Positions 9,318 to 19,884 of a DNA stretch of 64,000 nucleotides are shown one piece after another (position 1 is the stretch's first letter; every line of letters starts with the position of its first letter). A program made the translations under genes and the position numbers. The DNA is from Thermoanaerobaculia bacterium. Lineage in GTDB: Bacteria > Acidobacteriota > Thermoanaerobaculia > Gp7-AA8. The notes beneath the pieces are model-generated. The model was not told the DNA's origin. It was given only the letters and a program-made list of their open reading frames with translations, and did not search any database. The DNA lies in the NCBI GenBank assembly GCA_017883235.1, contig JADGNY010000001.1:124001-188000 (forward strand). Reading direction: 5' to 3'.

Positions 9318-9851
9318 ATGAGAAAGAACCAGAAGCTAGCTATCGCAATCGCGGCGATCATCGCCGTCGCTGGTATGACTTCCATCCTCGTGCGGCACGG
9401 AGGGAGCGCGTCGACAGCGAGAACCAATCGCGCGCAGGTCATGACGCCGCAGGTTCCGGATGCGCAGATCGTCAAGGCCATCCAGAACGCCAACGTCCGG
9501 ATTGACGGGCTCAGCGCGACGAATGTCGGCGGGATCGTGGTGCTCAAGGGCTATGCTGACCCGGCTGCGGCACTCCAGGCAGCGACGGTGGTGAAGCAGC
9601 TCGGCTTCGCGCGCGTGGCCAATCTGATCGTGGCGCAAACCGCCGCGGACGACGAAGGAATCCGCCGCGTGGCCGAACGGAACCTCGCCTCAACGCGCGG
9701 CCTCGACGGATGCGATCTTCGCGTGAGCTGCTTGAAAGGCATCCTTCGCGTCGAAGGCACCGCCTACAGCGACCTGCAGGTCGACCTGGCCCGCAACGTC
9801 CTCCGCAGCGTTGGAGCGTCGGAAGTACAGATTGCGCTGAAGAGGCTGTAG
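9318..9851 (+). CDS. BON-domain membrane/periplasmic protein
   Basis: MRKNQKLAIAIAAIIAVAG TM segment; two BON-like repeats (VRIDGLSATNVGGIVVLKGYADPAAALQAATVVKQL.., LRVSCLKGILRVEGTAYSDLQVDLARNVLRSV). Confidence 0.75.
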   Translation: MRKNQKLAIAIAAIIAVAGMTSILVRHGGSASTARTNRAQVMTPQVPDAQIVKAIQNANVRIDGLSATNVGGIVVLKGYADPAAALQAATVVKQLGFARVANLIVAQTAADDEGIRRVAERNLASTRGLDGCDLRVSCLKGILRVEGTAYSDLQVDLARNVLRSVGASEVQIALKRL

Positions 9852-9925
9852 GTTTTTGGGTTGCTGGGTTGCAGAGTTGCTTGGTTGAGCTCACACCACC
9901 CGCCAGCAACGCAGCAACCAAAGAA

Positions 9926-12900
9926 CTACCCTACCGTCGCCGGCTCCAACTCCTCATCCACCTTCTCCACCTTCCGCGACCTCATCCTCTCCTGCAGATC
10001 ATCGAAGAGTGAGTAGGCCACCGGCGTCGCCAGCAGCGTCAGCAGCAGCGCCAGACTCTGGCCGCCGATGATGACCGAGCCGATGGCGCGGTTCGTGGCC
10101 GCGCCGGTTCCGCTCGATGCTACGAGCGGCAGCATGCCGGCGACGAAGGCCAGCGTCGTCATCAGGATCGGACGGAGACGATCGCGGTTGGCCTCGCGGA
10201 TCGCCTGCGCGCGCGGCAGACCGTGCGCACGAAGTCCATTCGTGTGATCGACCTGGAGGATGCCGTTCTTTTTCACGATGCCAAACAGCACCAGGATTCC
10301 CAGCATCGAGAAGATGTTGAGAGACTGGTTCAGCACCAGGATCGAGAAGAGCGCGAAAGGAACCGTCAGCGGAAGAGCGAGCAGGATCGTCACCGGGTGA
10401 ACCCAGCTCTCGAACTGCGCCGCCAGGATCAGGTACATGAAGATGATCGAGAGCAGGAAGGCGAACATGAAGTTCGTGAACGCGCGGCCCTGCTCGCGGG
10501 AGCGGCCGGTGAACCCTGACGAGTACTCCGGCGGCATGTTCAGCTTCTTCGTCTCCGTGACCAGATTGTCCATCACCGTCTGCGCGGACGTTCCCGGGGC
10601 CATGTTGGCGGTCAGCATGACCTGCCGCTGCCGTTGAATGCGGTTGATCGAGGCCGGACCGGCGCCGGGAGACATCGTCACGACGTCGCGCAACTGCACG
10701 ACCCGCGTGCCGACCGACGGCACCTGCGCCTGCGTGATCCCCTGCGGATCTTTGCGGTACTCGTGCTCGGCACGGACATGAACCTCGTACTGCTCGCCCC
10801 CCTCGTAGTAGTCGGTCACCTTCAGACCGCCGACGAGGACGTTGAGGGTGGAGGCGATGTCCTGCACCCGGACGCCCATATCCGAGGCCTTGTCGCGGTC
10901 GATGCGGACGCCGAGCTCCGGCTTGCCGGTGATCAGGTTCGTATCGGGATCGATGGCACCGATTGATCTCATGCCGCGAAGGTTGGTCAGCAGAGTGTCG
11001 GAATACTTCGAGAGCTGGTTCAGATCGGGCCCGCCGACCCAATACATGATGTCGGCGTTGACGCCGCCGCCGAAGGCGTTGACCGGCCCTACCGACGTGC
11101 GGAGATTCAGCCGCTGGTACTGCGGCATGAGGTTGTTGCGAACGTCGGCCATGACGGCGAACTGATCGCGCTTCCGCTTGTCGACCGGCACGAGCTTGAC
11201 GTAGACCGTGCCGAGGTTTTGCGTGACCTGGGGATCGTCGCCGATGGTGACGACCGTCGTCTCCACCTCGGGCATCCTGCGGACGCGGGCGGCGATCGAT
11301 TCCATGATCGTCTGCGTGGTCTGCAGGCTGGCTCCCTCGGGGACGCGGGCCTGCACCTGGAACTGCGACTCGTCGTCTGCAGGCAGGAAGTTCTTGTTCA
11401 CAGCCATGCCCAGCGGCACGATCGAGAAGAGCGCGAAGAGCATCGACAGCACGATCACCCAACGGTGGGCCATTGACCAGTCGAGCATTCTCAGGTAGAC
11501 GCCTTCGATCCGGGCGTAGACCCCGTGCTCGCGCGTCGATCCCTCGTGCGAGAGGTCCTCGCGCCGCAGCCAGCGCGCCGACATCATCGGCGTGAGCGTG
11601 AACGAGACCAGCAACGAGACGGCGATGGCGATGGCCATGGTCACGCCGAACGAGTGCATGAAGCGGCCGACGATGCCGGCCATGAACGCCACCGGAAGGA
11701 AGACGGCGATGAGCGAAAGCGACGTGGCCAGAACGGCCATGCCCACTTCCTTCGTCCCTTCGACTGCTGCTTCCGCCGGCGGCATCTTCTTCTCTTCCAT
11801 GAATCGGAAGATGTTCTCCAGGACGACCACGGCGTCGTCGATGACGATGCCGACCGCCAGCGTCAGCGCCAGAAGCGTGATGACGTTCAGCGTGAAGTTC
11901 TCATAACGCATCGCCGCGAAGGTGGCGATGATCGAGCTGGGAATGGCCACGGCGGCGATGACCGTCGGGCGCGAGCGCCGGAAGAAGTAGAGCAGCATGC
12001 CGAAGGCCACCAGCGCGCCGGCCAGCCGGATCGGATTGATGGGAACGACGCCGCCCTTCGGTACGAATGCGGCGATGGCGAAAGCGAGGACGGCCCCGCC
12101 GACGCGGTACGCGAACGGAAGCTGTTTCCTCGACGCCCACCAACTGACCAGACCGAACAGGATGACGAAGGCCGGGATCGAGACGTGAAGCAGAGGTGCG
12201 CGCGCGGCGATGTCGTTGACGCCGAAGAGCAGCGTGTACGTCGTCAGCGTCGCCGCCAGCATGATCACCGCCTCGCGCAGTTTCGGCGAGGAGAGGAAGA
12301 ACCAAACGATCAGCGCGGCGAAGAGCGAGCCGAGGATCAGATGCTCTTTCACGGCATCAACCGCGGCCACGATGTAGTCCGACTGGTCGCGGACGATCTG
12401 CATCGTCCACCCTTTCGGCAGGTCGGCCCTCACCAGACCGAGCTGTTCCTTGAGGCGCTCGATGACCTCGACAGTGTTGGTTCCCGACTGCTTGCGGATG
12501 TTCATGACCACCGCGGGTTTTCCATCAACAGTGGCGATCGATTCCGGCTCGGCCACGCTGTCTTCGATGTGGGCGACGTCGCCGACCTTCACCACATAGC
12601 CGTTCGAGGTCGTGAGCGGGATGTTCGCGAAATCAGCCGGCGACTGGACGCGGCCGTACGTGCGCAACGTCAGATCGCGCAGACCCTGCTCGACCTTGCC
12701 GCCGGGAATCTGCACGTTCTGCGATTGCAGCGCGGCCACGAGCTGCGCCGTAGTCATTCCGACCGCGGAGAGTTTGGCGGAGTCGACCACGACGTTGATC
12801 TGGCGCGGGCGTCCTCCGACGATGAGCGCCTGGCCGACACCGTCGATCGACTCGATCCGCCGGCGAAGCTTCTTGTCGGCGAATTCGGTGATGTCCCGAA

Positions 12901-13348
12901 TCGGCGCCGGGCCGGAAAGGGCGATGCCGAGGACAGGAATGGCGTCCGGATCGATCTTCAGAATGATCGGAGGATCGGCGTCCTTGGGGAGGTCGCGCAG
13001 GATGGTGTTGATCTTGTCGCGCACTTCCTGCGCGCCCACATCGATGTCCTTCTCCAGCACGAAGCTGACGATGACCTGCGAGGTCCCCTCGGAAGAGATC
13101 GACTGCAACTGGTCGATGCCGCTGATCGTGTTGACGGCCTCTTCGACCTTGTCGGTGATGTCGGTCTCGATCTCTTCCGGCGCCGCGCCGACGAGCCGCG
13201 TGGTGATCGTGATCGTCGGGATGTCGACTTTCGGGAAGCGATCGACGCCGAGCTGCAGATACGCGAACCAGCCGACGACGACGAGCGAGAGAACGATGAC
13301 CGTCGCGAAGATCGGACGGCGGACGCAGAGTGCGGCGAGTTTATGCAT
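9926..13348 (-). CDS. RND efflux transporter permease (AcrB/MexB-like)
   Basis: 1140 aa; '[38 protein letters not shown]', '[20 protein letters not shown]', '[15 protein letters not shown]'. Confidence 0.95.
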   Translation of the reverse strand: MHKLAALCVRRPIFATVIVLSLVVVGWFAYLQLGVDRFPKVDIPTITITTRLVGAAPEEIETDITDKVEEAVNTISGIDQLQSISSEGTSQVIVSFVLEKDIDVGAQEVRDKINTILRDLPKDADPPIILKIDPDAIPVLGIALSGPAPIRDITEFADKKLRRRIESIDGVGQALIVGGRPRQINVVVDSAKLSAVGMTTAQLVAALQSQNVQIPGGKVEQGLRDLTLRTYGRVQSPADFANIPLTTSNGYVVKVGDVAHIEDSVAEPESIATVDGKPAVVMNIRKQSGTNTVEVIERLKEQLGLVRADLPKGWTMQIVRDQSDYIVAAVDAVKEHLILGSLFAALIVWFFLSSPKLREAVIMLAATLTTYTLLFGVNDIAARAPLLHVSIPAFVILFGLVSWWASRKQLPFAYRVGGAVLAFAIAAFVPKGGVVPINPIRLAGALVAFGMLLYFFRRSRPTVIAAVAIPSSIIATFAAMRYENFTLNVITLLALTLAVGIVIDDAVVVLENIFRFMEEKKMPPAEAAVEGTKEVGMAVLATSLSLIAVFLPVAFMAGIVGRFMHSFGVTMAIAIAVSLLVSFTLTPMMSARWLRREDLSHEGSTREHGVYARIEGVYLRMLDWSMAHRWVIVLSMLFALFSIVPLGMAVNKNFLPADDESQFQVQARVPEGASLQTTQTIMESIAARVRRMPEVETTVVTIGDDPQVTQNLGTVYVKLVPVDKRKRDQFAVMADVRNNLMPQYQRLNLRTSVGPVNAFGGGVNADIMYWVGGPDLNQLSKYSDTLLTNLRGMRSIGAIDPDTNLITGKPELGVRIDRDKASDMGVRVQDIASTLNVLVGGLKVTDYYEGGEQYEVHVRAEHEYRKDPQGITQAQVPSVGTRVVQLRDVVTMSPGAGPASINRIQRQRQVMLTANMAPGTSAQTVMDNLVTETKKLNMPPEYSSGFTGRSREQGRAFTNFMFAFLLSIIFMYLILAAQFESWVHPVTILLALPLTVPFALFSILVLNQSLNIFSMLGILVLFGIVKKNGILQVDHTNGLRAHGLPRAQAIREANRDRLRPILMTTLAFVAGMLPLVASSGTGAATNRAIGSVIIGGQSLALLLTLLATPVAYSLFDDLQERMRSRKVEKVDEELEPATVG

Positions 13349-13384
13349 TTACTGCTCCTTCGGAGCGTTGTCTGCGCGGCTTCG

Positions 13385-13943
13385 CCGCGCGTTGTCGGTT
13401 ATCTGCGGCTTCGCCGCGTTGTCGGGTGCCGGAAGTGTCATTTGTCGGTCACCGGTGACGATCGTCGGCTGAGAACCGGGAACCGAACACCGACAACCCG
13501 CGCCAAGACGCGCAGACAACGCCGCGTCAGCGGCAACAAGACGGTAGCCAGGGGTGCGAGCGCTTTTTGCGAGCACCCCTGGTAAAGGGATCTCATGGTT
13601 TGGTGCCGCGCCAGCGGCACTGGAGCAATCGGGGACTCCATCCAGTGCCGCTGACGCGGCACGCTTCCAAGAGACAACGCAGACCAGGGGTGCTCGCAGA
13701 AAACGCTCGCACCCCTGGCTACCTTCTTGAGCCGCTATCGCGGCGTCGTAACGTCCAATCTCCAGTGCGCGCGTCTTGGCCGCGCGTTGTCGGTTATCTG
13801 CGGCTTCGCCGCGTTGTCGGGTGCCGGAAGTCATTCGTCGCTCGCCGGCGGTATTTTTCGGCTGAGAACGGGGATCAGACCACCGACAACGCGCGCGAAG
13901 ACGCGCACACAACGCGCGAGGCGCAGACAACGCCACGTCAGCG
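13385..13943. repeat. Composite block of nested palindromes and direct repeats
   Basis: Direct repeats GCGCGTTGTCGGTTATCTGCGGCTTCGCCGCGTTGTCGGGTGCCGGAAGT near 13388 and 13790; nested inverted repeat 13543-13723. Confidence 0.9.
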
Positions 13944-14861
13944 GCCATTTGACCCCATCTCCACTCTCGCAAACATCCCCGGCCGCAACTTGCCGTCGCG
14001 GTTCGGGAACTCGGTTTCCACCGTGAACGAACGGGTTACGGGATCGACGACACCGCCGACCACAGCAACTTTCCCCTGGAAAACATCGCCGGGATAGGCG
14101 TCAACCGTTGCTCTGACGTTCTGGCCGTTGCGGACGCGCGGGAGCTCTTTTTCCGGGACGCGGAAGCGGAGCTTGAGCGGCGAGGTCTGCACGACCACGA
14201 GCGCCACGGTGGCATCGCCGAGGCGTTGGCCGACATCGGTACGCTTCTCGGCAACGACGCCGTCGATCGGCGAACGGAGCGTGGAGTCAGCGATCTGCTG
14301 GCGGAAGATGGACGCCTGGGCCTGCATCGACTGTTTCATCGCGCGAGCCTGATCGAACGCCGCTTGTGAACGGTCGTACGTCGACTGCGGGATCGACTCC
14401 TTGCCGATCAGCTCTTTCTTGCGGTTGAGGTCGCGCTGCGCGTCCTGCTCCACCGATTCGGCGCGAACAATATCCGCTTGCGCCTTCTCGAGATTGAGAC
14501 GCGGATAGTCAGTCTCGAGGTCGAGCAGCGGCTGACCGCGGGTGATCCGCGATCCTTCATCGACGTACATCTTTGCCACCCGCCCCGGAAACTTGACCGC
14601 GAGCTCCGAACGCACCGGCGCAACGAGCTCGCCCGTGGCCACGATTGTCCCGCCGGATTCCGAGGACGAAGCCGGCGCCGTCTGTGTCGCGCCCGTGGTC
14701 GCCGCCGTCGAAGCGGCCGCCGCGACCCCCTGCACGTCGCCCGGCAGCGCCGGCGCCGCCTTGGTCGTCGTCGCCGGCGCGCCGGTGTCCTTCTTCGCGC
14801 AGCCGAACGGCAGCGCCAGAATCAAAATCGAAATCGTGATGATGGATGAACGCTTCGTCAA
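13938..14861 (-). CDS. RND efflux periplasmic adaptor subunit (HlyD-like lipoprotein)
   Basis: Lipobox ALPFGC; 'ELAVKFPGRVAKMYVDEGSRITRGQPLLDLET', 'LRSPIDGVVAEKRTDVGQRLGD'. Confidence 0.92.
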   Translation of the reverse strand: MTKRSSIITISILILALPFGCAKKDTGAPATTTKAAPALPGDVQGVAAAASTAATTGATQTAPASSSESGGTIVATGELVAPVRSELAVKFPGRVAKMYVDEGSRITRGQPLLDLETDYPRLNLEKAQADIVRAESVEQDAQRDLNRKKELIGKESIPQSTYDRSQAAFDQARAMKQSMQAQASIFRQQIADSTLRSPIDGVVAEKRTDVGQRLGDATVALVVVQTSPLKLRFRVPEKELPRVRNGQNVRATVDAYPGDVFQGKVAVVGGVVDPVTRSFTVETEFPNRDGKLRPGMFARVEMGSNGR

Positions 14862-16150
14862 TGTGTCGCTCCCACGCCAACGGCCTCTTTGATCGCGCCG
14901 GCGGCATACCAGACGCGGAGTTGTGCAAGGTTGTGATTCAAGGTCTCCGAGGCCACGGCGCGCCGCGCATCGGCAAGCGAGACCTCGGAGGTCGCCAGAT
15001 CGAGCGACGTCGATTCCTGCGCCCGATACAGCTCGAAGACCTGCGCGTACTCGGCCTCGGCGGCGGCGAACTGCTCCTTCGCCAGTTGCAGCGTCGTGTC
15101 AGCCGCGTGCAGGTCGGTGATCGCTTTGTGCACGTCCTCGCGCGCGGCAACCTTGGCGTCCTCGAGCAGCGACCGCGCCTGCAGCTCGCGATCCTTGGCC
15201 GAGGCAATGTGCGACGAAACCTGTCCCGATTGCCAGATCGGCACCGAGAAGCGGAACGCGCCGTAACCGTAGCGGCTGGCCGGGAAGGCGGACTTCTGAT
15301 CGATGTAACCGGCGTCAAACGTGACCACCGGATAGTAGGCGCCGCGCTGCTTCAGAACCTCCAGCTCGGCAACGCGGATGTTGTTCTGGGCGATAGCGAT
15401 GTCGGGACGGCTGGCCTGGGCCCTGGCCACCAGCGTCTGCTCATCCGGCAGCGCATCGAGGGTTGGGGCGGACGAGGTCACGGCGATGTCGCCGGTCAGA
15501 TCGAGATCGGCGCGTAGCGCGCTCTCCGCCGCCTCGCGCTGCTGTTGCGCGGTGGCGAGCAGGCGTTGCGACGCTTTGATCGCCGTCTCGGCGCGGAGCA
15601 CATCGACCTTCGTCACTTCGCCGGCCTGATAGAACGCCGTCGACTGCGTGCGCCGCTTCTCGGCGATGTCGATGTTCTTCTGCTCGATGATGATGTTGGC
15701 GTCGGCGTTCGCCACGTCGAGGTAGTTCGAGGCCACGCGAAGCAAGATCGCGTCCTCGGTCTCGCGCACGCCCTGCCGCGCGATGACGACCCCGAGTTTG
15801 GCCTGGTCGTAGGCGCGCTTCTCGCGCCAACCGGCATAGACCGGCTGCGAGAGAACGACGCGGTAGTTCCAGTCGTTCTCCGGAAGGATGACGCGCGCAT
15901 CGGCGCCGCTGCCGAACGACACCTGGGTCGTGTTGCGGATCGTCGAGCCGGTCAGGTTCACCTGCGGCAGGATCGATGACAGCAACTGTTTCCGATTCTC
16001 CTCGGCGACGTTGACGTCGACGCGCGAGCGATCGATGGTGTTGTTGACCTGCAGCGCGCGCGCGAGCGCTTCCTGCAGGGTCAATGTCGTCTGCGCCCCG
16101 GCCACTGCCGCCGGCAGCATCAGCATCAAAGTAAGGACTGCACGTTTCAA
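14858..16150 (-). CDS. TolC-family outer membrane efflux protein
   Basis: Signal peptide; TLTLQEALARALQVNNTI...; 430 aa; ATGA overlap with adaptor. Confidence 0.92.
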   Translation of the reverse strand: MKRAVLTLMLMLPAAVAGAQTTLTLQEALARALQVNNTIDRSRVDVNVAEENRKQLLSSILPQVNLTGSTIRNTTQVSFGSGADARVILPENDWNYRVVLSQPVYAGWREKRAYDQAKLGVVIARQGVRETEDAILLRVASNYLDVANADANIIIEQKNIDIAEKRRTQSTAFYQAGEVTKVDVLRAETAIKASQRLLATAQQQREAAESALRADLDLTGDIAVTSSAPTLDALPDEQTLVARAQASRPDIAIAQNNIRVAELEVLKQRGAYYPVVTFDAGYIDQKSAFPASRYGYGAFRFSVPIWQSGQVSSHIASAKDRELQARSLLEDAKVAAREDVHKAITDLHAADTTLQLAKEQFAAAEAEYAQVFELYRAQESTSLDLATSEVSLADARRAVASETLNHNLAQLRVWYAAGAIKEAVGVGATH

Positions 16151-16163
16151 TGTGAGCTCCGTT

Positions 16164-16781
16164 TCATTTCGGGATGGCGATGCCGCTCAGCAGCGTGGAG
16201 ACGATCAACTCGACGTCCTCACTCTCCGGCGGCGGCGCGTCTTCGCTGAGCCGTTCCAGGACGATGGCGGTGCTGGTCTCGATGAGGATCAGCGCAAGGC
16301 GGTTGGGATCGAGCGGCCGTATCTCACCGGCATCCATCGCTTCTTTCAGAGCAGTGGCCACCCGTTCGACACGCGCACGGAACTGCGGCTGGCATGTCCT
16401 CTTCTGCCGGCGCTGCTGCGAGACGTTTCCTTCCGGCATCTTCAGCGCGTGGTAGAGGCGGAAGAACTGGCGATTCTGGTTGAAGAAGGCCAACTTGGCC
16501 GTGGTCATCGCGCGCAGCCTCTGCTCGAATGTTCCCTCGCTGTCGAGCGCGGCGTCGACCTGCTTGTGCAGCTCGCCGATGGCAGTCTCGAAGGTCTTCT
16601 CGACCAGCTCCTCGCGGTCGCGGAAGTAAAGGTAGATGGTCCCCTTGGCGACCCCCGCCTCCTCCGCGATCTCCTGCATCGTCGCCGAGGCCATTCCCTT
16701 CCGCGAGATGACCCGGATGGCCGCCTCCTGAATGGACTGAACACGAAACTCCTGAACGACGTCTTCCTTGGATTTAGGCAT
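16164..16781 (-). CDS. TetR/AcrR-family regulator
   Basis: 'QSIQEAAIRVISRKGMASATMQEIAEEAGVAKGTIYLYFRDREELVEKTF'. Confidence 0.95.
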   Translation of the reverse strand: MPKSKEDVVQEFRVQSIQEAAIRVISRKGMASATMQEIAEEAGVAKGTIYLYFRDREELVEKTFETAIGELHKQVDAALDSEGTFEQRLRAMTTAKLAFFNQNRQFFRLYHALKMPEGNVSQQRRQKRTCQPQFRARVERVATALKEAMDAGEIRPLDPNRLALILIETSTAIVLERLSEDAPPPESEDVELIVSTLLSGIAIPK

Positions 16782-16925
16782 AAGTCACCGCGCTGAACCT
16801 ACGGTCAGTTGGGGAGAATTCCAGGTCATTCGGCAGAAGGCTTATCCGCAGATGACGCAGATGAACGCAGATAAGAGCGAGGGTAGGATCGGCATAAGTG
16901 GAGATTTCCCTGCTTCTCACTTCAC

Positions 16926-17135
16926 TGTCATCCTGAGGCTGCCGGAGCCGCTGAGCGAGCGTAGCGAGCGAAATGCGCGGAGGACGCCGAAGGACCCCCT
17001 CCCTGAAACCCGGGACGGGCGGGGGTTCCGTCGACTTTTCCACCGCCCTTCCCTGGTTTCAGTCTGGGGGTCCTTCGACCGTCCTACGCTGCTTCATCGC
17101 TTCGCGACTCACAGCTCCGGCGGCTCAGGATGACA
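16926..17135. repeat. Large imperfect palindrome (TGTCATCCTGAGG...CTCAGGATGACA)
   Basis: Left arm TGTCATCCTGAGGCTGCCGGAGC...GAAGGACCCCCTCCCTGAAACC pairs with GGTTTCAGTCTGGGGGTCCTTCGACC...GCTCCGGCGGCTCAGGATGACA. Confidence 0.85.
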
Positions 17136-17296
17136 ATTTGGCGTTGATGGGCCGAGATTTTTCATAGCTCCGCGTCACCGATGCCCCGGTAGGAGCTGAG
17201 GACGACGCAGGATGACAGTGATGCGGGCGTCGCGCGCCATGGCTGACCGACGACGAAACCTTGATTAGAGGTAGTAGATGCGCCAATCGCGAGACC

Positions 17297-17407
17297 GATG
17301 TGGCACAGACACTCTTGTCTGTGCCGGATCTCGCCACGACTGAAGATGCAAGCCCTTTGCGGCGGCGGCTCCGGCCTGAGCACAGACAAGAGTGTCTGTG
17401 CCACATC
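17297..17407. repeat. Palindromic dispersed repeat, copy B
   Basis: GATGTGGCACAGACACTCTTGTCTGTGC / GCACAGACAAGAGTGTCTGTGCCACATC; interior alignable to copy A. Confidence 0.95.
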
Positions 17408-17436
17408 GGCCCTGGGTTCACCCGTCACCCGTCCCC

Positions 17437-18195
17437 TCACTGCGGCGTGATCATCGTGAGCTCCTGCGTCACGTTGTTCGTCACCGAGACCATCGCCCAG
17501 AGTCGTTGCGAGGCATTGGTCGGGGAGATGCGTACCCGGATTCGATCGATACCTGCCAGTTCAGTCGCCTGTCCAAACTGGTCGAGCTGTACGTATGCTG
17601 GCGTGAGCAAATCTTTCGATTGCGGCGCAAGCATCGCAAGCTGAGAATCCTTCAGCAGCCGGCCCGTCACCATGTCAAAAAACTGCACGCGAACGCCGCT
17701 TCCGGCTCTATCTTCGAAGTCGTAGATGCGGAGGGTCTGGCGGAAACGCGACGGCAACGGAACATTGAGCAGGTCGAACGAACTTTGGAATGCACGGCTC
17801 TCCCGTACGACCGGCACTTCCGTACCCCACGAGTCGCTTTGCCGCGACACATCACGGACGCGCAGTCCAAACTCGAACTCGTCTATCGACTCATTCGGCA
17901 CGTAGATAAACGCCGCGGGCACGGTTGATCCCGTCAAAATCGCCACATCGAGGGCCTCGGAGGAGTGCACGACAACACCTGGGATGCACAACGTATCGCA
18001 GCGATGCGAGTAATCGATCACGACAGGAGCAGTTGAGGCGTTGAACGCCACGACCTCCGAGGTCCATTGAGAATCAAACGCTCCGCTGACTCCGGTTGCC
18101 ACGATCGGTACGAGAACGCGAGTCGATTGGGCAGACGCGGGTAACGCGGCAAGGATGATGATGACGACGAGCAGAAACGTTTTGAGAGTGCGCAT
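17437..18195 (-). CDS. Secreted hypothetical protein (tandem paralogue 1)
   Basis: Signal peptide MRTLKTFLLVVIIILAALPASAQ; near-identical to the downstream 252-aa ORF. Confidence 0.85.
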   Translation of the reverse strand: MRTLKTFLLVVIIILAALPASAQSTRVLVPIVATGVSGAFDSQWTSEVVAFNASTAPVVIDYSHRCDTLCIPGVVVHSSEALDVAILTGSTVPAAFIYVPNESIDEFEFGLRVRDVSRQSDSWGTEVPVVRESRAFQSSFDLLNVPLPSRFRQTLRIYDFEDRAGSGVRVQFFDMVTGRLLKDSQLAMLAPQSKDLLTPAYVQLDQFGQATELAGIDRIRVRISPTNASQRLWAMVSVTNNVTQELTMITPQ

Positions 18196-18206
18196 AGTGG
18201 CAGGGT

Positions 18207-18965
18207 CTACTGCGGCGTAATCATCGTGAGCTCCTGCGTCACGTTGTTCGTCACCGAGACCATCGCCCAGAGTCGTTGCGTAGCATTGGTCGGCGAGATG
18301 CGTACCCGGATTCGATCGATACCTGCCAGTTCAGGCGCCTGTCCAAACTGGTCGAGCTGCGCGTACTCTGGCGTGAAAACATCGTTCGATTGCGGCGCAA
18401 GCATCGCAAGCTGAAAATCCTTCAGGGGCCGGCCCGTCACCATGTCAAAGAACTGCACGTGCACGCCGCTTCCGGCTCTGTCCTCGAAGTCGTAGATACG
18501 GAGAGTCTGGCGGAAACGGACCGGCAGCGGAACGTTGAGCAGGTCGAACGACCTTTGGAATGCACGGTTCTCCCGCACGACCGGCACTTCCGTACCCCAG
18601 GAGTCGATCTGTCGCGATACGTCACGAACGCGAAGACCGAATTCAACTGCATCGATCGACTCATTCGGGACGTAGATGAAGGCCGCGGGCACGGTCGATC
18701 CCGAAGTGACGTGCAGATCGCCGCCCTCGGCTAGGCCAAAGACGACCCCCGCTCCGCACTCTGTATCGCAGCGATGCGGATAGAGAATCAAGACCGGAAC
18801 CGCGGAGTTGTTGAACGCTTCTGCTTCCGAGGTCCACAGCGAATCAAACGCGCCGCTCGCGCTGGTTGCCACGATCGGCACGAGAACGCGAGTCGACTGG
18901 GCAGAGGCGGGTATCGTGGCCAGAACGGTGGCGATGACGACAAGAAGTCTTTTGAGTGTAGGCAT
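18207..18965 (-). CDS. Secreted hypothetical protein (tandem paralogue 2)
   Basis: 252 aa, same length and mostly identical to 17437..18195. Confidence 0.85.
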   Translation of the reverse strand: MPTLKRLLVVIATVLATIPASAQSTRVLVPIVATSASGAFDSLWTSEAEAFNNSAVPVLILYPHRCDTECGAGVVFGLAEGGDLHVTSGSTVPAAFIYVPNESIDAVEFGLRVRDVSRQIDSWGTEVPVVRENRAFQRSFDLLNVPLPVRFRQTLRIYDFEDRAGSGVHVQFFDMVTGRPLKDFQLAMLAPQSNDVFTPEYAQLDQFGQAPELAGIDRIRVRISPTNATQRLWAMVSVTNNVTQELTMITPQ

Positions 18966-19113
18966 AAGCCATCATTCCATGGTGATGGACAGAGAGAGTC
19001 GGGCAGAGCGTAGAGGGCACCTATGTGCGCGCGCACACTGACGTGTGACGTCGGCTACCGCCATCGTGACGACACCAGTCGAATCGATTAAACGTCATCA
19101 GCGGCTGGCTGCA

Positions 19114-19884
19114 CTACCAGAATGAGCCCACTCGGCGATCCATCTCCATTGGCGAGATGTAGTGATCCATCCCGTTGCGAAGGATGAAGCAAAACCGGAT
19201 GTCTTCTTCGCTTGCCCGCAGAAGGGCCTGTTCCATCGCACGCAAGTCTTCACCCAAAAGGATTTCTTCATGCACCGCGGCCATCAGCTCACGGATTGTC
19301 AGCAATCCCTCAGACGCGTCGTACCAGACCACGCGCTCCCCTCGGATATCGTCCGCGAATCCGAATGATGAGATCGGACGCACTCCACGTGCGAGGCATA
19401 ACTCATCGAGGGAGGCACAACGCCGGGCAACTACGGCTCCGTGTCTGAACGCATCGTGCCTTCCGATCCGGGATTCGAAATAGGGAACGATGCGCGCGCG
19501 CATCGAGTCACGGACACCACCGATGACCATCCCATACCCGAAGCAGAACGTGAAGTACCCGGCAAATAGAACGCCGAACAGGTTGAACGGAGATCGTGTT
19601 GCCGGTGTCAACAGTGCTGTTGCGGAAACCCACAAGGCGCTCAACGGCAAGTCCCGTGAGAGGAAGCCCGCAGCCAAGCGACCCCGCCACGCCGACGATG
19701 GCCGTCCGCAAGTGACGCCGAGGATAACCACCGATGTACCAAAACTCACTCCTCGTTCGACGATCGATCGCGTTTCGTCGTTACATCGACTTCGGGTGGT
19801 TGGGAGTGAGAAATTGCAACCCGCGAAGGGCCTGCTACTCAAGCACGAAACGACGGATACCTGCCACGCGATCAAAGCCGGCAT
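19114..19884 (-). CDS. Hypothetical membrane protein (start uncertain)
   Basis: TM-like 'SPFNLFGVLFAGYFTFCFGYGMVIGG' then soluble domain ending 'GMDHYISPMEMDRRVGSFW'; N-terminal ~45 aa may not be coding. Confidence 0.55.
   Translation of the reverse strand: MPALIAWQVSVVSCLSSRPFAGCNFSLPTTRSRCNDETRSIVERGVSFGTSVVILGVTCGRPSSAWRGRLAAGFLSRDLPLSALWVSATALLTPATRSPFNLFGVLFAGYFTFCFGYGMVIGGVRDSMRARIVPYFESRIGRHDAFRHGAVVARRCASLDELCLARGVRPISSFGFADDIRGERVVWYDASEGLLTIRELMAAVHEEILLGEDLRAMEQALLRASEEDIRFCFILRNGMDHYISPMEMDRRVGSFW

Noticed and set aside
11525-13585. 686-aa plus-strand ORF
   Set aside because: Antisense to RND permease; highly charged low-complexity translation, no domain motif.
13349-13972. 207-aa minus ORF between RND and adaptor
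   Set aside because: Translated repeat DNA; no protein-like features.
16793-16808. TetR operator CTGAACCT-ACGGTCAG
   Set aside because: Imperfect dyad upstream of tetR; suggestive, but too weak to call as a feature.
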